Of a stretch of 12,521 nt of DNA, positions 1 through 8,100 are shown piece after piece. How positions within the stretch are numbered: the stretch's first letter is position 1; each line of letters opens with the position of its first letter. Below the pieces are notes generated by a model that saw only the letters and a list, made by a program, of their open reading frames with translations, was not told the DNA's origin and ran no database searches. The position numbers and the translations under genes were made by a program. The stretch is taken from the NCBI GenBank assembly GCA_026770585.1, contig MU646488.1, positions 73,172 to 85,692 on the forward strand, written 5' to 3'. Source of the stretch: Baffinella frigidus (taxonomy: Eukaryota; Cryptophyceae; Cryptomonadales; Baffinellaceae).

Positions 1-47
1 AGGGCTCAGGGGTTAGGGGTTAGGGGTTAGGGGTTAGGGGTTAGGGG
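1..47 (+). repeat. TTAGGGG telomere-variant array, 5 clean units
   Basis: Five identical TTAGGGG heptamers run from 13 to 47, preceded by one TCAGGGG (6-12). This is the TTTAGGG telomere heptamer with one T replaced by G. The array is homogeneous, unlike the degenerate blocks elsewhere, which suggests recent slippage or unequal exchange. The same variant opens the array at 1766. The window begins inside or beside this array, so its left limit is unknown. Confidence 0.9.
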
Positions 48-335
48 TCAGGCCTCAACCCTAACAAACAGAGATCCCTCTCAAACAAACAAAACCAACA
101 ACCAGGACCAGCTAACCCAGCCCCAGATCCTGATCAACCCAAGAAACAACTCAACTCTGCACACCCCTGGGAGTACTCTAACAAATGCTGGACCTTTGGT
201 GATCACTACTCTGACTCGTGCAACAAACCTTCTGTTCAATGCCCAGCGGACTTTAAAACTAAACTGTACGCACTCCATGAACTTCATCACGCGGCTCGCC
301 AACACTCCAAAAGACCAACCAAAACAAAAACATGA
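45..335 (+). pseudogene. Gag-like fragment with a zinc-knuckle-like motif, no start codon visible
   Basis: Seen: a plus-strand frame is open from 45 (after TAG at 42-44) to TGA at 333-335, 96 codons, with no ATG. Its beginning is made of the TTAGGGG array. The composition is protein-like and unlike telomeric translation: a Pro/Gln/Asn-rich part (about 105-170), then HPWEYSNKC, CWTFGDHYSDSC (Cys at 186, His at 204, Cys at 219), a further Cys at 240, then a basic, His-rich tail ending KRPTKTKT. Known: gag proteins of LTR retrotransposons carry CCHC knuckles, and some protist elements have a CWTHG...H-x-S-x2-C variant. Inference: this is the tail of a gag-like protein, broken and captured between telomeric arrays. 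The third ligand position is Phe, so the knuckle would be defective. Alternatives are a host zinc-binding gene fragment, or an exon. The opposite strand is also open (81-305) but reads as low-complexity Trp/Val/Leu and is probably a shadow. Confidence 0.45.
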
Positions 336-867
336 ACCCTAAACCCTAAACCTTTAAACCCTAAACCCTCAGCCCCAAGACCTCAACCCTCAACCCTAAA
401 CCCTAAACCCTAACCCCTAAACCCTAAACCCTAAAGCCTAAACCCTAAACCCTTATCCCTAAACCCTAAACCCTAAACCCTAAACCCTGAACTCTATACC
501 CTAAAACCCTGAACTCTGAACCCTACAACCTAAAACCTTAACCCTAAACCCTAAACCCTAAACCCTAAACCCTCAACCCTCAACCCTAACCCCTAAACCT
601 TACACCCTCAACCCTCAACCCTAAACCCTAAACCCTAAACCCTAAACCCTAAACCCTAAACACTAAACACTAAACCCTAAACCCTAAACCCTAAATCGTA
701 AACCCTAAACCCCAAACCCTAAAACCTAAACCCTACACCATAAACCCGGAACCCTCAACCCCAAAACCCTAAACTCTAAATCCTACATACTAAACCCTGA
801 ACCCTAAATCCCAAACCCTTAAACCCTAAACCCTCAACCCTAAACCCTAAACCCTAAACCCTAAACT
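335..867 (-). repeat. Degenerate CCCTAAA interstitial telomeric block
   Basis: About 530 bp of heptamers whose plus strand is the C-rich strand. Runs of perfect CCCTAAA (for example 620-660 and 839-866) are mixed with CCCTGAA, CCCTCAA, CCCCAAA and CACTAAA variants, and with one- or two-base slips. The degeneracy shows it is not an active telomere end. It follows directly on the stop codon of the gag-like fragment and ends sharply at the polypurine spacer. Confidence 0.95.
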
Positions 868-1765
868 GACACTGACAAACCAATAAGAAACTGTACAAAG
901 GGACAGGCACAAACGAGACGCTGAGGAGGAACGGGGACAAAGAGAGGGGGAGGGGGCGGAGGCCGGAGAAGGAGTGGGGAAGGGTTCAGAAGGAAGGAAC
1001 ACAGGAGGGAGGATGGAGGGACGGAGGGACAGAGGAAGAGAGGAAGAAGAAGAGAGAGACGAGGAAGGCAGATGGGAGGGAAGAGGAGAGGGAAATAGAG
1101 ATATGGGAAAAGACAGAAAGGAAGGGAGCCCCTCGAGGGGAGCTATATCACGAGTAGCCCACGAGGGGGACAACATTGGGACACTCAGACGTAGGCGCCA
1201 AGCGGGAATGGCAAGCGACAGGAACCTTATTGAAAGGCGGGAGATTATTGATACACTCGTTGCCTTGCTAACTTCTCTTTCTTGATCTCTGACACCTACC
1301 TGGACTTAACTTTACTGACTGCCACTGACACGTCGAGAAACATTGGGATAATTTACGCGTGTATTGCCCCTGACTTCGCTGACGTCCGTACATCGGGGGA
1401 GACTCCTACACAACACATTTTCTCTACTTTCACCTCTTTTGGTGTCTTGACTGATTCCACCTCACCCCCCCCCACAATCCCTCTTACCTTGTAGGGTATC
1501 TGTGGTTGGAGCTCCCATACCTCAACCATGGGATACCATGAGCCTCATAAAGGCTGACTTGGGTTCGGTGTGTGATGAGTGCGATTTTCTGGATCAACTC
1601 AAACACCCAAAGAGAACCACCCTGTATCCCCTCTTCACGAGCCTCTGCACTGGAGAGCTAAACGCGATCCGAAAGTAAAAATGCTTTCTCTGCAGATCCC
1701 TTCTACGGAACGGCGTGTCGTCGGCATATGTTGGGAGCATTTAAAACCTAAAGGACCTAAAGAGG
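868..1765. other. Unique spacer between a C-strand and a G-strand array
   Basis: About 900 bp of mostly non-repetitive DNA. The left part holds a polypurine tract. From 1131 on the composition is balanced. Short open frames lie on the plus strand at 1282-1494 (70 codons) and 1579-1776 (65 codons, the last of which run into the next telomeric array). Neither shows a recognisable domain, and I do not call them genes. On the minus strand, the sequence just inside the 1494 stop (CTACAAGGTAAGAG) resembles a splice donor, but nothing else supports an exon. Confidence 0.5.
905..1130. repeat. Polypurine (G/A) low-complexity tract
   Basis: More than 200 bp in which the plus strand is almost entirely G and A, with few pyrimidine interruptions. 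It contains short GGAGG, GAAGA and GAGAG runs. Mirror-symmetric polypurine DNA can form triplex (H-DNA) and stall polymerases. Translated on the minus strand it gives a Ser/Leu/Pro-rich open frame that reflects only the base bias. Confidence 0.8.
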
Positions 1766-1828
1766 TTAGGGGTTAGGGGTTAGGGGTTAGGGGTTAGGGG
1801 TTAGAGGTTAGGGGTTAGGGGTTAGGGG
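1766..1828 (+). repeat. TTAGGGG array, 9 units
   Basis: Nine tandem heptamers, all TTAGGGG except one TTAGAGG (1801-1807). The array is far more uniform than the neighbouring block. The same variant forms the array at 13-47. Confidence 0.93.
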
Positions 1829-1877
1829 CTAGGGGCTAGGGACTAGGGGCTAGGGGCTAGGGGCTAGGGGCTAGGGG
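1829..1877 (+). repeat. CTAGGGG array, 7 units
   Basis: Seven tandem CTAGGGG heptamers continue the preceding array in phase, with a T-to-C change fixed in every unit and one CTAGGGA. The abrupt change between two pure variants points to successive local expansions rather than random decay. Confidence 0.93.
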
Positions 1878-1880
1878 CTA

Positions 1881-3190
1881 TCAGTCAGGGGTACGGAGTT
1901 AGGAGTTTGGTGCGAGGGTTTAGGGTTTAGGGTTTATGGTTTATGGTCTAGGGTTTAGGGGTTAGGGGTTAGGGTTTAGGGCTTAGGTTTGAGGGTTGAT
2001 GGTTGAGGGTTGAGGGTTTAAGATGTAGGGTGTGAGGTTTAGGGTTTGAAGTTTGGGGTGCAGGGTTAAGGGTTCAGGGCTCATGGTTAGGGGTTTAAGA
2101 GTTTAGGGTTGAGGGCGTAGGGTGTAGGGTGGTTTAGGGTTTCAGGGTTGAGGGTTGAGGGTTGAGGGTCAGGGTTGAGGGTTCAGGGCTGGGGGTTGCG
2201 GGTTGAGGATTGAGGGTTAAGGGTTTAGATTTTGGGGTGTAGGGTTCAGAGTTTAGGGTTTAGGGTTTAGAGTTGAGGGTTGAGGGTCCAGGGTTCAGGG
2301 TTTATGGTTTAGGGTTTAGGGGTCAGGGTTTAGGGTTGAGGGTTGAGGGTCTAAGGTTCAGGGTTTAGGGTTTGGGGTTTAGGGTTTAGGGTTTGGGGTT
2401 TGGGGTTTAGGGTTTAGGGTTTAGGGTTTAGGGGTTGGGGTTTAGGGTTTAGGGTTTAGGGTTTAGGGTTCAGGGCTTAGGGTTTAGGGTTCAGAGTTTA
2501 GGGTTTGGGGTTTGGGGTTTAGGGTTTTGGGTTTAGGGTTTAGGGTCTAGGGTTTAGGGTTTAGGGTTTAGGGTTTAGAGGGGGTTGGGGTTTGGGGTTT
2601 CGTGTTTAGGGTTGAGGGTTTATGGTTGAGGGTTTAGGGTTTAAGGTTTGGGGTTAAGTGTTTAGTGTTTGGTGTTGAGTGTTTAGGGTTTAGGGCCCAG
2701 GTTTTGGGGGTCAACATTTAAGGTTTAGGGTTCAGGGTTCAGGGTTCAGGGTTTCAATTTTAGGGTGTACGGAGAACACCCTTGGGTTTGGGGTGTAGTA
2801 TTTCGAGTTCAGGGTTTATGTTTGAGGTGTTACGTTCATTCTTTTGGTTTGAGGATTTAGGGTTGACGGTTCAGGATTCAGGATTTAGGGTTTTAAGGTT
2901 CAGAGATTAGGGTTTAGGGCTTAGGGTTCAGGGTTTTGGGTTTAGGTTTTAGGGTTTAGGGTGTGGGGTTCAGGATTCAGGGTAGAGGGTTGAGGTTTTA
3001 AGTATTAGGGATTCGGGTTCTGGGTTTTGATTGTAGGATTACGGTTTAGGGTTTAGGGTTTGGGTTGGAGGGTCTAGGATTTGGGGTGTTAGGGTTTAGG
3101 GTTTAAGGTTGAGGGTTTAGCATTCAGGCTTGAGGGTTGAGGTTTTAGGGTTTAGGGTTTAGGGTTTAGGGTTGAGGGTTGGGGATAGGG
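1881..3190 (+). repeat. Degenerate TTTAGGG interstitial telomeric block
   Basis: About 1.3 kb of G-rich-strand heptamers. TTTAGGG is the commonest unit, with abundant TTGAGGG, TTCAGGG and TTTGGGG, and scattered slips. The longest clean runs are near 2400-2460 and 3145-3172. Around 2760-2860 the heptamer pattern breaks into more complex sequence before resuming. With the C-strand block at 335-867, it flanks the 868-1765 spacer in the orientation of two outward-pointing telomeres. Confidence 0.95.
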
Positions 3191-3200
3191 TAAATTTTGA

Positions 3201-3244
3201 CCCCCTCCCTTCCATGAAATTTACCTGTAAAATTTCGGGGGGGG
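3201..3244. repeat. Hairpin with C-run and G-run flanks at an array edge
   Basis: Arms GAAATTTAC (3216-3224) and GTAAAATTTC (3227-3236) are inverted, with a two-base loop and one unpaired A. Outside them lie CCCCCTCCC (3201-3209) and eight G (3237-3244), which could extend the stem. The hairpin sits about ten bases inside the end of the telomeric block. Confidence 0.6.
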
Positions 3245-3340
3245 CGAAATAATGGCGAGCCCAAATCCAAGTGGGAAAGAGCTAGGACTTGTATCATCTC
3301 GATGCTCGATCTCGAAGCTTCGTCTCATCACCTGAGGTGC

Positions 3341-3397
3341 TGATTCACCTCGATTCTCCATCTTTCGTGATTCACCTCGATTATTCTCCATCTTTCC
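3341..3397. repeat. Tandem duplication, 27/30 bp
   Basis: Two adjacent units (3341-3367 and 3368-3397) both begin TGATTCACCTCGATT and end CTCCATCTTTC. The second has a three-base ATT insertion. It is a simple local duplication with no sign of function. Confidence 0.85.
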
Positions 3398-3592
3398 CCA
3401 CCAGACGCATTTCAATAGACAGACTCTATCAACGTTTTGGTCCCAGACGTAACTTTGGATGACCATCTATGAGGGGAAACAAACTCGGCCTGCCTGGTGC
3501 AGAGTATCCTGATACGGTAGGTCCTACCTGAACTACCGGTAACACACAGCGGGCTACACGTACGAAGGAATTTTCGGGCGCCGAGAGCCCGA

Positions 3593-3660
3593 GTTTTCGT
3601 TACCTTATCCGTAGGACCCCCCCTATGTCCTTGTAGACGGGGTTCCTACCGTCTACAGAG
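3593..3660 (-). repeat. Dispersed inverted repeat, copy 1
   Basis: The reverse complement of 3593-3630 matches 6878-6916 at about 34 of 38 aligned positions with one indel. Both copies share a CATAGGGGGG run, TCCTAC and AAGGTAACG. Similarity continues more loosely to about 3660 and 6857, where both carry ACGGTAGG followed by CCCGT. The two copies lie in opposite orientation on either side of the large convergent telomeric region. Confidence 0.7.
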
Positions 3661-4349
3661 CCAATGTGGTAGGACTTGGCCAAATCGAACTTCGAAGTTA
3701 CGAGATGCGAACTTCTAGATGGACTCTTTTGGACATGTCGTGTCTTAAATTCAAATTTTGCAGAAAAAATCATGGTGTTTACTAATAATTACGGTCCGAA
3801 TTTTACTAAAAATACCCCTTAGAGCAGACACCTACCGATCTTGTTTTCGACTTGAGGATAACTGACATCTTAAGTGACTGATGACTGTCTTGTTTCCGCA
3901 TCAAGAGTCGAGTCGTGTCCTATCGGAACGAAATATGCACGTCCCGAAGAGATCCACGTCCGGGGGGCGGCCAGTTTACGTCCTTTGATTAAGGAACGTA
4001 CGAATAGATGGACCGCGACGTTACGTCTGGGTCACTGTCGTCACTGGGGGAATTAATAGATATATAGAATTAAAAAGGTGTAATGGATACCCCCTGGCGC
4101 AACCACGCCAGAATGATCGGGAAACCGACGGCTCATCCACGACACTGTCGTGGTTGACCTCAGAATTTGATCAGAGGTGTGAAGCCTGTGGCCCCGTGTA
4201 AGAGTTTTCAATCGACGCCCGCGTGATGCTAGCTCATCAGGGACGTCGAGGAAGGGAATTGTCGGAAGGGAATGGAAGGTGGCCGTGTTGGTTGCAATCC
4301 GAGAAACACGTGCTTTCTGGCTGACGTAGTGATGGGCACGCCGTAGGAC

Positions 4350-4490
4350 CCTACAGGGATACCTCACTCGTAAGAAAACGCCACCGCCTAGGACCCAGGG
4401 CTATGCCTAGGGCCCTATGGTGGTCCTAGGGGGGGGGGCGTACTTTCGTGTGACTTAGGGGGGGGGGGTGCTTTCGTATCACCCCTGCAG
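4350..4490. mobile_element. Foldback (MITE-like) element, copy A
   Basis: The left end at 4353-4378 resembles the ends of copies B and C (roughly 20 of 25 bases). The core has inverted 9-mers CCTAGGACC (4387-4395) and GGTCCTAGG (4422-4430) around TATGCCTAGGG (4402-4412). Long G runs follow (4431-4438 and 4457-4468). The right end near 4472-4490 is a decayed inverse of the left. There is no coding capacity, so if mobile it would depend on a transposase supplied elsewhere. No target-site duplication was recognised. Confidence 0.55.
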
Positions 4491-4578
4491 CAAGCTTGCG
4501 TACGGATGATAACGTCAAAAGCGCATTGTGAGGACCGCACTCTGTTTTCCGCGTTCGAACGCAACGGAGAGCTTTGCG

Positions 4579-4846
4579 TTTGGGGGTTGGGGTTGAGGGT
4601 TTAGGGTTTAGAGTTAGGGGTTCGGGTTTAGGGCTTTGATCGGGGTGTTGTATTTTTAGGGTCAAGGGATGGGGTGTAGGTTTTAAGGTTTAGGGTTTGG
4701 GGTTTAGGGTTTGGGGTTTAGAGTTTATGCTTTATGGTTTTGGGTTTAGGGTTTGGGGTTTAGGGCTTTAGGGTTTAGGGTTTGGGGATAAGGGATACGA
4801 GTTCAGGGTTTTAGGGTTTTAGGGTTGAGGGTTCAGTGTTTAGGGC
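4579..4846 (+). repeat. Degenerate TTTAGGG block ending at a strand switch
   Basis: About 270 bp of G-strand heptamers with TTTGGGG, TTGAGGG and irregular units. It stops at 4846, where the repeat turns over to the C-rich strand without intervening unique DNA. Confidence 0.93.
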
Positions 4847-4944
4847 CAAACCTCAAACCCTAATCCCTAAACCCCAAACCCGCAACCATTAACCGTGAAC
4901 ACCGAACCCTTAACCCCAAATCCATCAGGGTTTAGGGCCAAACC
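4838..4944. repeat. Head-to-head telomeric repeat junction, duplicated
   Basis: The 15-mer GTTTAGGGCCAAACC occurs at 4838-4852 and again at 4930-4944, 92 bp apart. In each case G-strand heptamers lie to the left and C-strand heptamers to the right. The sequence after each junction is also alike (both run through CCAAACC, an AACCC-rich part, and later ACACCGAACCC or TCACCGAACCC), so the unit appears to have been duplicated in tandem together with the junction. This (TTTAGGG)n-(CCCTAAA)n polarity is that expected of an end-to-end telomere fusion, or of an inversion with a breakpoint inside a telomeric block. Confidence 0.8.
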
Positions 4945-5621
4945 CTAAACCCTCATCCCCAAACCCGAAACCCCGAACCCTAAACCCTGATCACCGAACC
5001 CTGACCCCTAAACCCTAAACCTTCCACTCTCAACCCTCAATTCCAAACCCCAACACCAAACCCTAAACCCTTATCCCTAAACCCAACACCCCCAACCCTT
5101 ATTCTAAACCCTGACCCCTTAACCCCAAACCCTTAACGCTGAACCCTAAATCCTTGACCCTTGACCCGAAACCCTAAACCCTCAACTCTGGACCCTAAAC
5201 CCCACACCCTGAACCCTACACCCCAAACCCTGAAACCCCTAAACCCTGAACCCTAAACTCCAAACCCTAACACCAAACCCAGGACCACAAAGCCTTAATC
5301 TGAGTCCGAAACCCCAAACGCTACACCCTACGACCTATCCCAAAACCCCAAAATCCTACCTCAACCCTCAAACCTATACCCTTAACCCTAAACTGTATAA
5401 ACTAAAACCTGAACCATCCATTTTGAACCCTAAACCCTGAACCTTGAACCCTGAACGCTAAACCCAAAACCCAAAAGCCAACAACCAAACCCCTCAACGC
5501 TTAACCCTAAACCCTGAACCCTTGGCCCTAAACCCTAAACCCTCAACCTTAACCCTAAAACCTAAACCCTGAAAACCCTAAACCCTAAACCCCAAACCCT
5601 CAAACCTCACCCAAAACCCAA

Positions 5622-5651
5622 AACCCTAAAGTTTAGGGTTTCGGGCCTAAA
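5622..5651. repeat. Micro-flip of strand inside the C-strand block
   Basis: CCCTAAAG at about 5624-5631 is followed by GTTTAGGGTTTCGGGC on the G-rich strand, and then by CCTAAACC. A stretch of about 15 bases is thus inverted within the block and could fold as a small hairpin. Confidence 0.75.
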
Positions 5652-6344
5652 CCATAAACCCTGAACCATTAACCCTAACTCCTGAACCCAAAACCACAAA
5701 GCCCCAAAGCCTAAACCCAAAACTCTGAAAATTAAAAATCGAAGACCAAACCCTGAAACCTGAACCCAACACCCAAAATCCTAAACCCAAAATCCAGACC
5801 CCAAAACCCTGAACCCAGAACCCTAAATCAAACCCCCTTCTCATTGAACCCTAAACCCTAACCTCTAAAACCTCCACCCTAGCCCCTAAAACATTCACCC
5901 TGATCCCAGACCCTAAACCCTAAACCCTTAACACTAATGTTAGACCCTAAACCCTAAACCCTAAACCCTAAACCCTAAAACCTAGCCCCCAAATCCCAAA
6001 CCGTAAACCGTAAACCCTAAACTCTAAAACCGAAACCCCAACGCCTACACCCTAAGTTCTAAACCCTGAAGAAACCCTAAATCCTCAACCCTGAATCCTA
6101 ACCCCTACACCCTGCAGCCCACAAAGACCCCTAAAACCTAAACCCTAAAACTTCAATCCTGATCCTAAACCCTAAATCTTTAACCCTAATCTTAAACCCT
6201 GGACACAAAACCCTAACCCCTAATCTTAAACCCTAAACCCTGAAACCTATCCCAACACCCCCAAATGCTAAACCCTAAACACTAAACCATATACCCTCAA
6301 CCCTTTGCCTTGTACCCTAAACCTTAAACCCTAAACTCTTCACC

Positions 6345-6700
6345 CGAAACCCTGAACCATCCATTTCAATCCCTCAACCCCAACCCCACACCCTAAGCCT
6401 CAAATCGTAACACCTAAACTCTAAACCCTAAACCCGAAACACTGAACCAGAAACCCTGAACCCTAAATCCTAAATCCTAAACCTTAAATTTTAAATTCTG
6501 AACCCTGAACCACAAACCCCAAACCCTAAACACTCAACGCTAAACGCTAAACCCTAAACACTCAAGACTCAACCCTAAACTCTGAACTATCCATTTTAAA
6601 CCCTAAACCCTAAACCCTAAACCCTAAACCCTATACCTCGAATCGTCACACTTAAACTCTAAACCTTAAAACCTTAAACCCTCGACCCTAAAAACTAAAC
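6345..6700 (-). repeat. Higher-order duplication within the telomeric block
   Basis: The segment from CTGAACCATCCATTT (about 6353) through AATCGTAACACCTAAACTC (about 6405-6423) to ACACTGAACC is echoed at about 6582-6700 by CTGAACTATCCATTTTAAA, AATCGTCACACTTAAACTC and ACACTGAACC. A third partial echo lies near 5408. The non-heptamer words mark a longer ancestral repeat unit of about 230 bp. Confidence 0.65.
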
Positions 6701-6856
6701 ACTGAACCCTAAACCATAAACCCTAAACCCTCAACCCTAAACTCTAAACCCTAAACCCTGCCCCCCAAATCCTCAACCCTCGTCTTGCATGATGACATGT
6801 ACCGGTAGCGGACTTCGAAGGGATTTTGAATAACCCCTGAGCGATAGGACCTAGTA

Positions 6857-6916
6857 CCCTACGGTAGGCAACCCGTAGGAACATAGGGGGGTTCCTACTG
6901 ACAAGGTAACGGAAAC
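6857..6916 (+). repeat. Dispersed inverted repeat, copy 2
   Basis: This is the inverse partner of 3593-3660. The best-conserved part is 6878-6916, with the G run at 6885-6890 and AAGGTAACG. Both copies are followed, on the strand where they align, by CTTCGTACG and then GTAGCCC, so the original unit was probably longer. Confidence 0.7.
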
Positions 6917-6998
6917 TTCGTACGAACTTCGTAGCCCTCTCTGCCCGCACACCCTCGGGCGGGAGGACAAATTGGTGGTGATTCGAAATGGTCATAAT
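6917..6998 (-). repeat. Dispersed repeat carrying the CTTCGTACGAA motif, copy 1
   Basis: Its reverse complement resembles 12266-12346. In both, CCATTTC and TTTCGAATC are followed after one base by CCACC, and then about 30 bases later by AGGGCTA and a CGAAG-TTCGTACGA palindrome. The second copy has a ~16-bp insertion duplicating the CCATTTC/CCGTTTC part. The similarity was found by eye, and the middle is poorly conserved. Confidence 0.5.
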
Positions 6999-7383
6999 GG
7001 TCATTACAGTCTACCCACCCATAAGATGTACCCCTCGGGCGGGTCCCACGGTGTGCATATTATGGGTATGTGCATTTTAGAGTAGGCCTACCCTAATTTG
7101 CACATCCAGGTGGTCGGCGGGGGTGCATGAGCGTGTTGTGGGTCGGAAAGGCACAAAAACGCAAAACGCCTGGGGTTTTGACCAGTTTTTAAATATGCCA
7201 TGGCACGCTGTTCCAGAATTGCCAGGACACCATGTTCAATGCGTTTGCAGAAACCTACGTACCCCGTGAAAGTGCGAAAACAGCCGGAAACTGTTCCCCC
7301 ACCCCAATAAGTAATCCACGGTGGAAGACGGTCTACGGTGCATGTATTGTGTGTTTCAATGTTTGTTTCTTGAGCATCTGGAC

Positions 7384-7409
7384 CAGTAATCAGTAATCAG
7401 TAATCAGTA
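7384..7409 (+). repeat. CAGTAAT microsatellite, 3.7 units
   Basis: Three perfect CAGTAAT heptamers (7384-7404) followed by CAGTA. The 7-bp period is shared with the telomeric heptamer, but the sequence is unrelated. Confidence 0.95.
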
Positions 7410-7683
7410 CCTTCCTGAAGACGACCTAGGGTCTAACTCGAGTGTCTGCAGTGGTCTAGCAAGCCGAAGGGGTAAGTTTATGAGTTTGAACTCGATCCTG
7501 GATTGACAGAGAATCGAGATTCTGTCTTTCACTTCGTGAGTCAAATCCGCAGAAACTCTAAATATATTCAGCAGGACTGCGGTATTAGGGTCAACCCCTC
7601 TCGAGGAACCTTGCAACTCTCTGCAGCCAGTTTCCTCTGATTAGGTCTCGCAAACTTCTACCCCCCAATGGGATATATACCTT

Positions 7684-7817
7684 GGTACCCCCCCTCCCCA
7701 GGACCACCATGCAGGGGTACCCCCCCCCCCCCTAGGACCCTACAGTAGGACTATGTCTAGGGTCTTGTGGTGGCCTGAGGGGGGTGGGAGTTTCTTATGA
7801 GCGAGGTACCCCTGTAG
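7684..7817. mobile_element. Foldback (MITE-like) element, copy B, with flanking half-copy
   Basis: Terminal inverted repeats CAGGGGTACC (7712-7721) and GGTACCCCTG (7805-7814) bracket a 103-bp element. Inside are a run of about thirteen C, CCTAGGACCCTACAGTAGG (7731-7749), TATGTCTAGGG (7752-7762) and GGTGGCCTGAGGGGGG. The right end 7790-7814 is the reverse complement of the left end of copy C (8685-8709) at 24 of 25 bases. The 34-base core (7731-7764) matches copy C (8718-8751) at 31 positions. To the left, 7684-7711 reads as an inverted right half of the same element (GGACCACCATG), suggesting nested or rearranged copies. No protein is encoded. Confidence 0.65.
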
Positions 7818-8042
7818 GTCCTTTAGGTTCTTCGAGCTCCCTACATACATGTAGAGAGACCTTTGAAGGTCGCAAAATGCGAAACATCTACGTACGTTCA
7901 GTCAACCTTTGTACCAGGAGTTCTTTTAAACGGACGGATCGTGTAGTAAAAATCGATGTTTACTACACGAGTTGACTAAAAGCTCTGAGAAGTTTCGGAC
8001 TTTTCGACCTTGAAAGAGTGCCAACTGATAAGGGACCAGCTC

Positions 8043-8100
8043 TACGAAGCTTCGTACGAAGCTTCGTACGAAGCTTCGTACGAAGCTTCGTACAGCTGTA
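8043..8100. repeat. Tandem array of the TACGAAGCTTCG palindrome, 4 units
   Basis: Four perfect 12-bp units TACGAAGCTTCG (8043-8090) are followed by the palindrome TACAGCTGTA (8091-8100). Every unit is self-complementary, so the whole 48 bp can extrude as a cruciform or fold in several registers. Because 12 is a multiple of three, minus-strand frames read as RSFV or TKLR tetrapeptide repeats. I regard these as a by-product. Confidence 0.93.

Larger units (their letters stand above)
3191..4578. other. Unique spacer, no recognisable gene
   Basis: About 1.4 kb separating two G-strand telomeric blocks. It carries a boundary hairpin (3201-3244), a short tandem duplication (3341-3397), part of a dispersed inverted repeat (3593-3660), foldback copy A (4350-4490) and a perfect palindrome GCGTTCGAACGC (4551-4562). 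Open frames on the minus strand at 3221-3466 and 4053-4367 and on the plus strand at 3874-4056 have no recognisable motif and are of a length expected by chance. Confidence 0.6.
4846..6780 (-). repeat. Long degenerate CCCTAAA interstitial telomeric block
   Basis: About 1.9 kb, the largest telomere-like block in the window. Perfect CCCTAAA runs (for example 5944-5980 and 6597-6634) alternate with strongly diverged stretches such as 5281-5420 and 6361-6420. Frequent variants are CCCTGAA, CCCTCAA, CCCCAAA and CCTTAAA. Open frames inside it (for example minus strand 5647-5844) only reflect the heptamer and are not genes. Confidence 0.95.

Noticed and set aside
1-867. An active chromosome end at the left of the window
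   Set aside because: The first array is only 35 bp and reads TTAGGGG on the plus strand, the wrong polarity for a left end. The C-strand block that has the right polarity is degenerate and lies inside.
847-1176. Minus-strand frame of 109 codons rich in Ser, Leu and Pro
   Set aside because: It is the pyrimidine complement of the polypurine tract, which cannot easily form stop codons. It also extends into the telomeric block.
5404-5425. Possible dinoflagellate spliced-leader match (CCATTTTG words here and near 6360 and 6590)
   Set aside because: Only about eight bases agree with the spliced leader as I recall it, and the words belong to a degenerate telomeric higher-order repeat.
5647-5844. 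Gly/Phe/Trp-rich minus-strand frame
   Set aside because: It is degenerate TTTAGGG heptamer translated on the G-rich strand.
6911-6935. Resemblance of ACTTCGTACGAACTTCGTAG to a loxP-type recombinase site
   Set aside because: The arms and spacer do not match. The word is a variant of the local CGAAG-CTTCG palindrome family.
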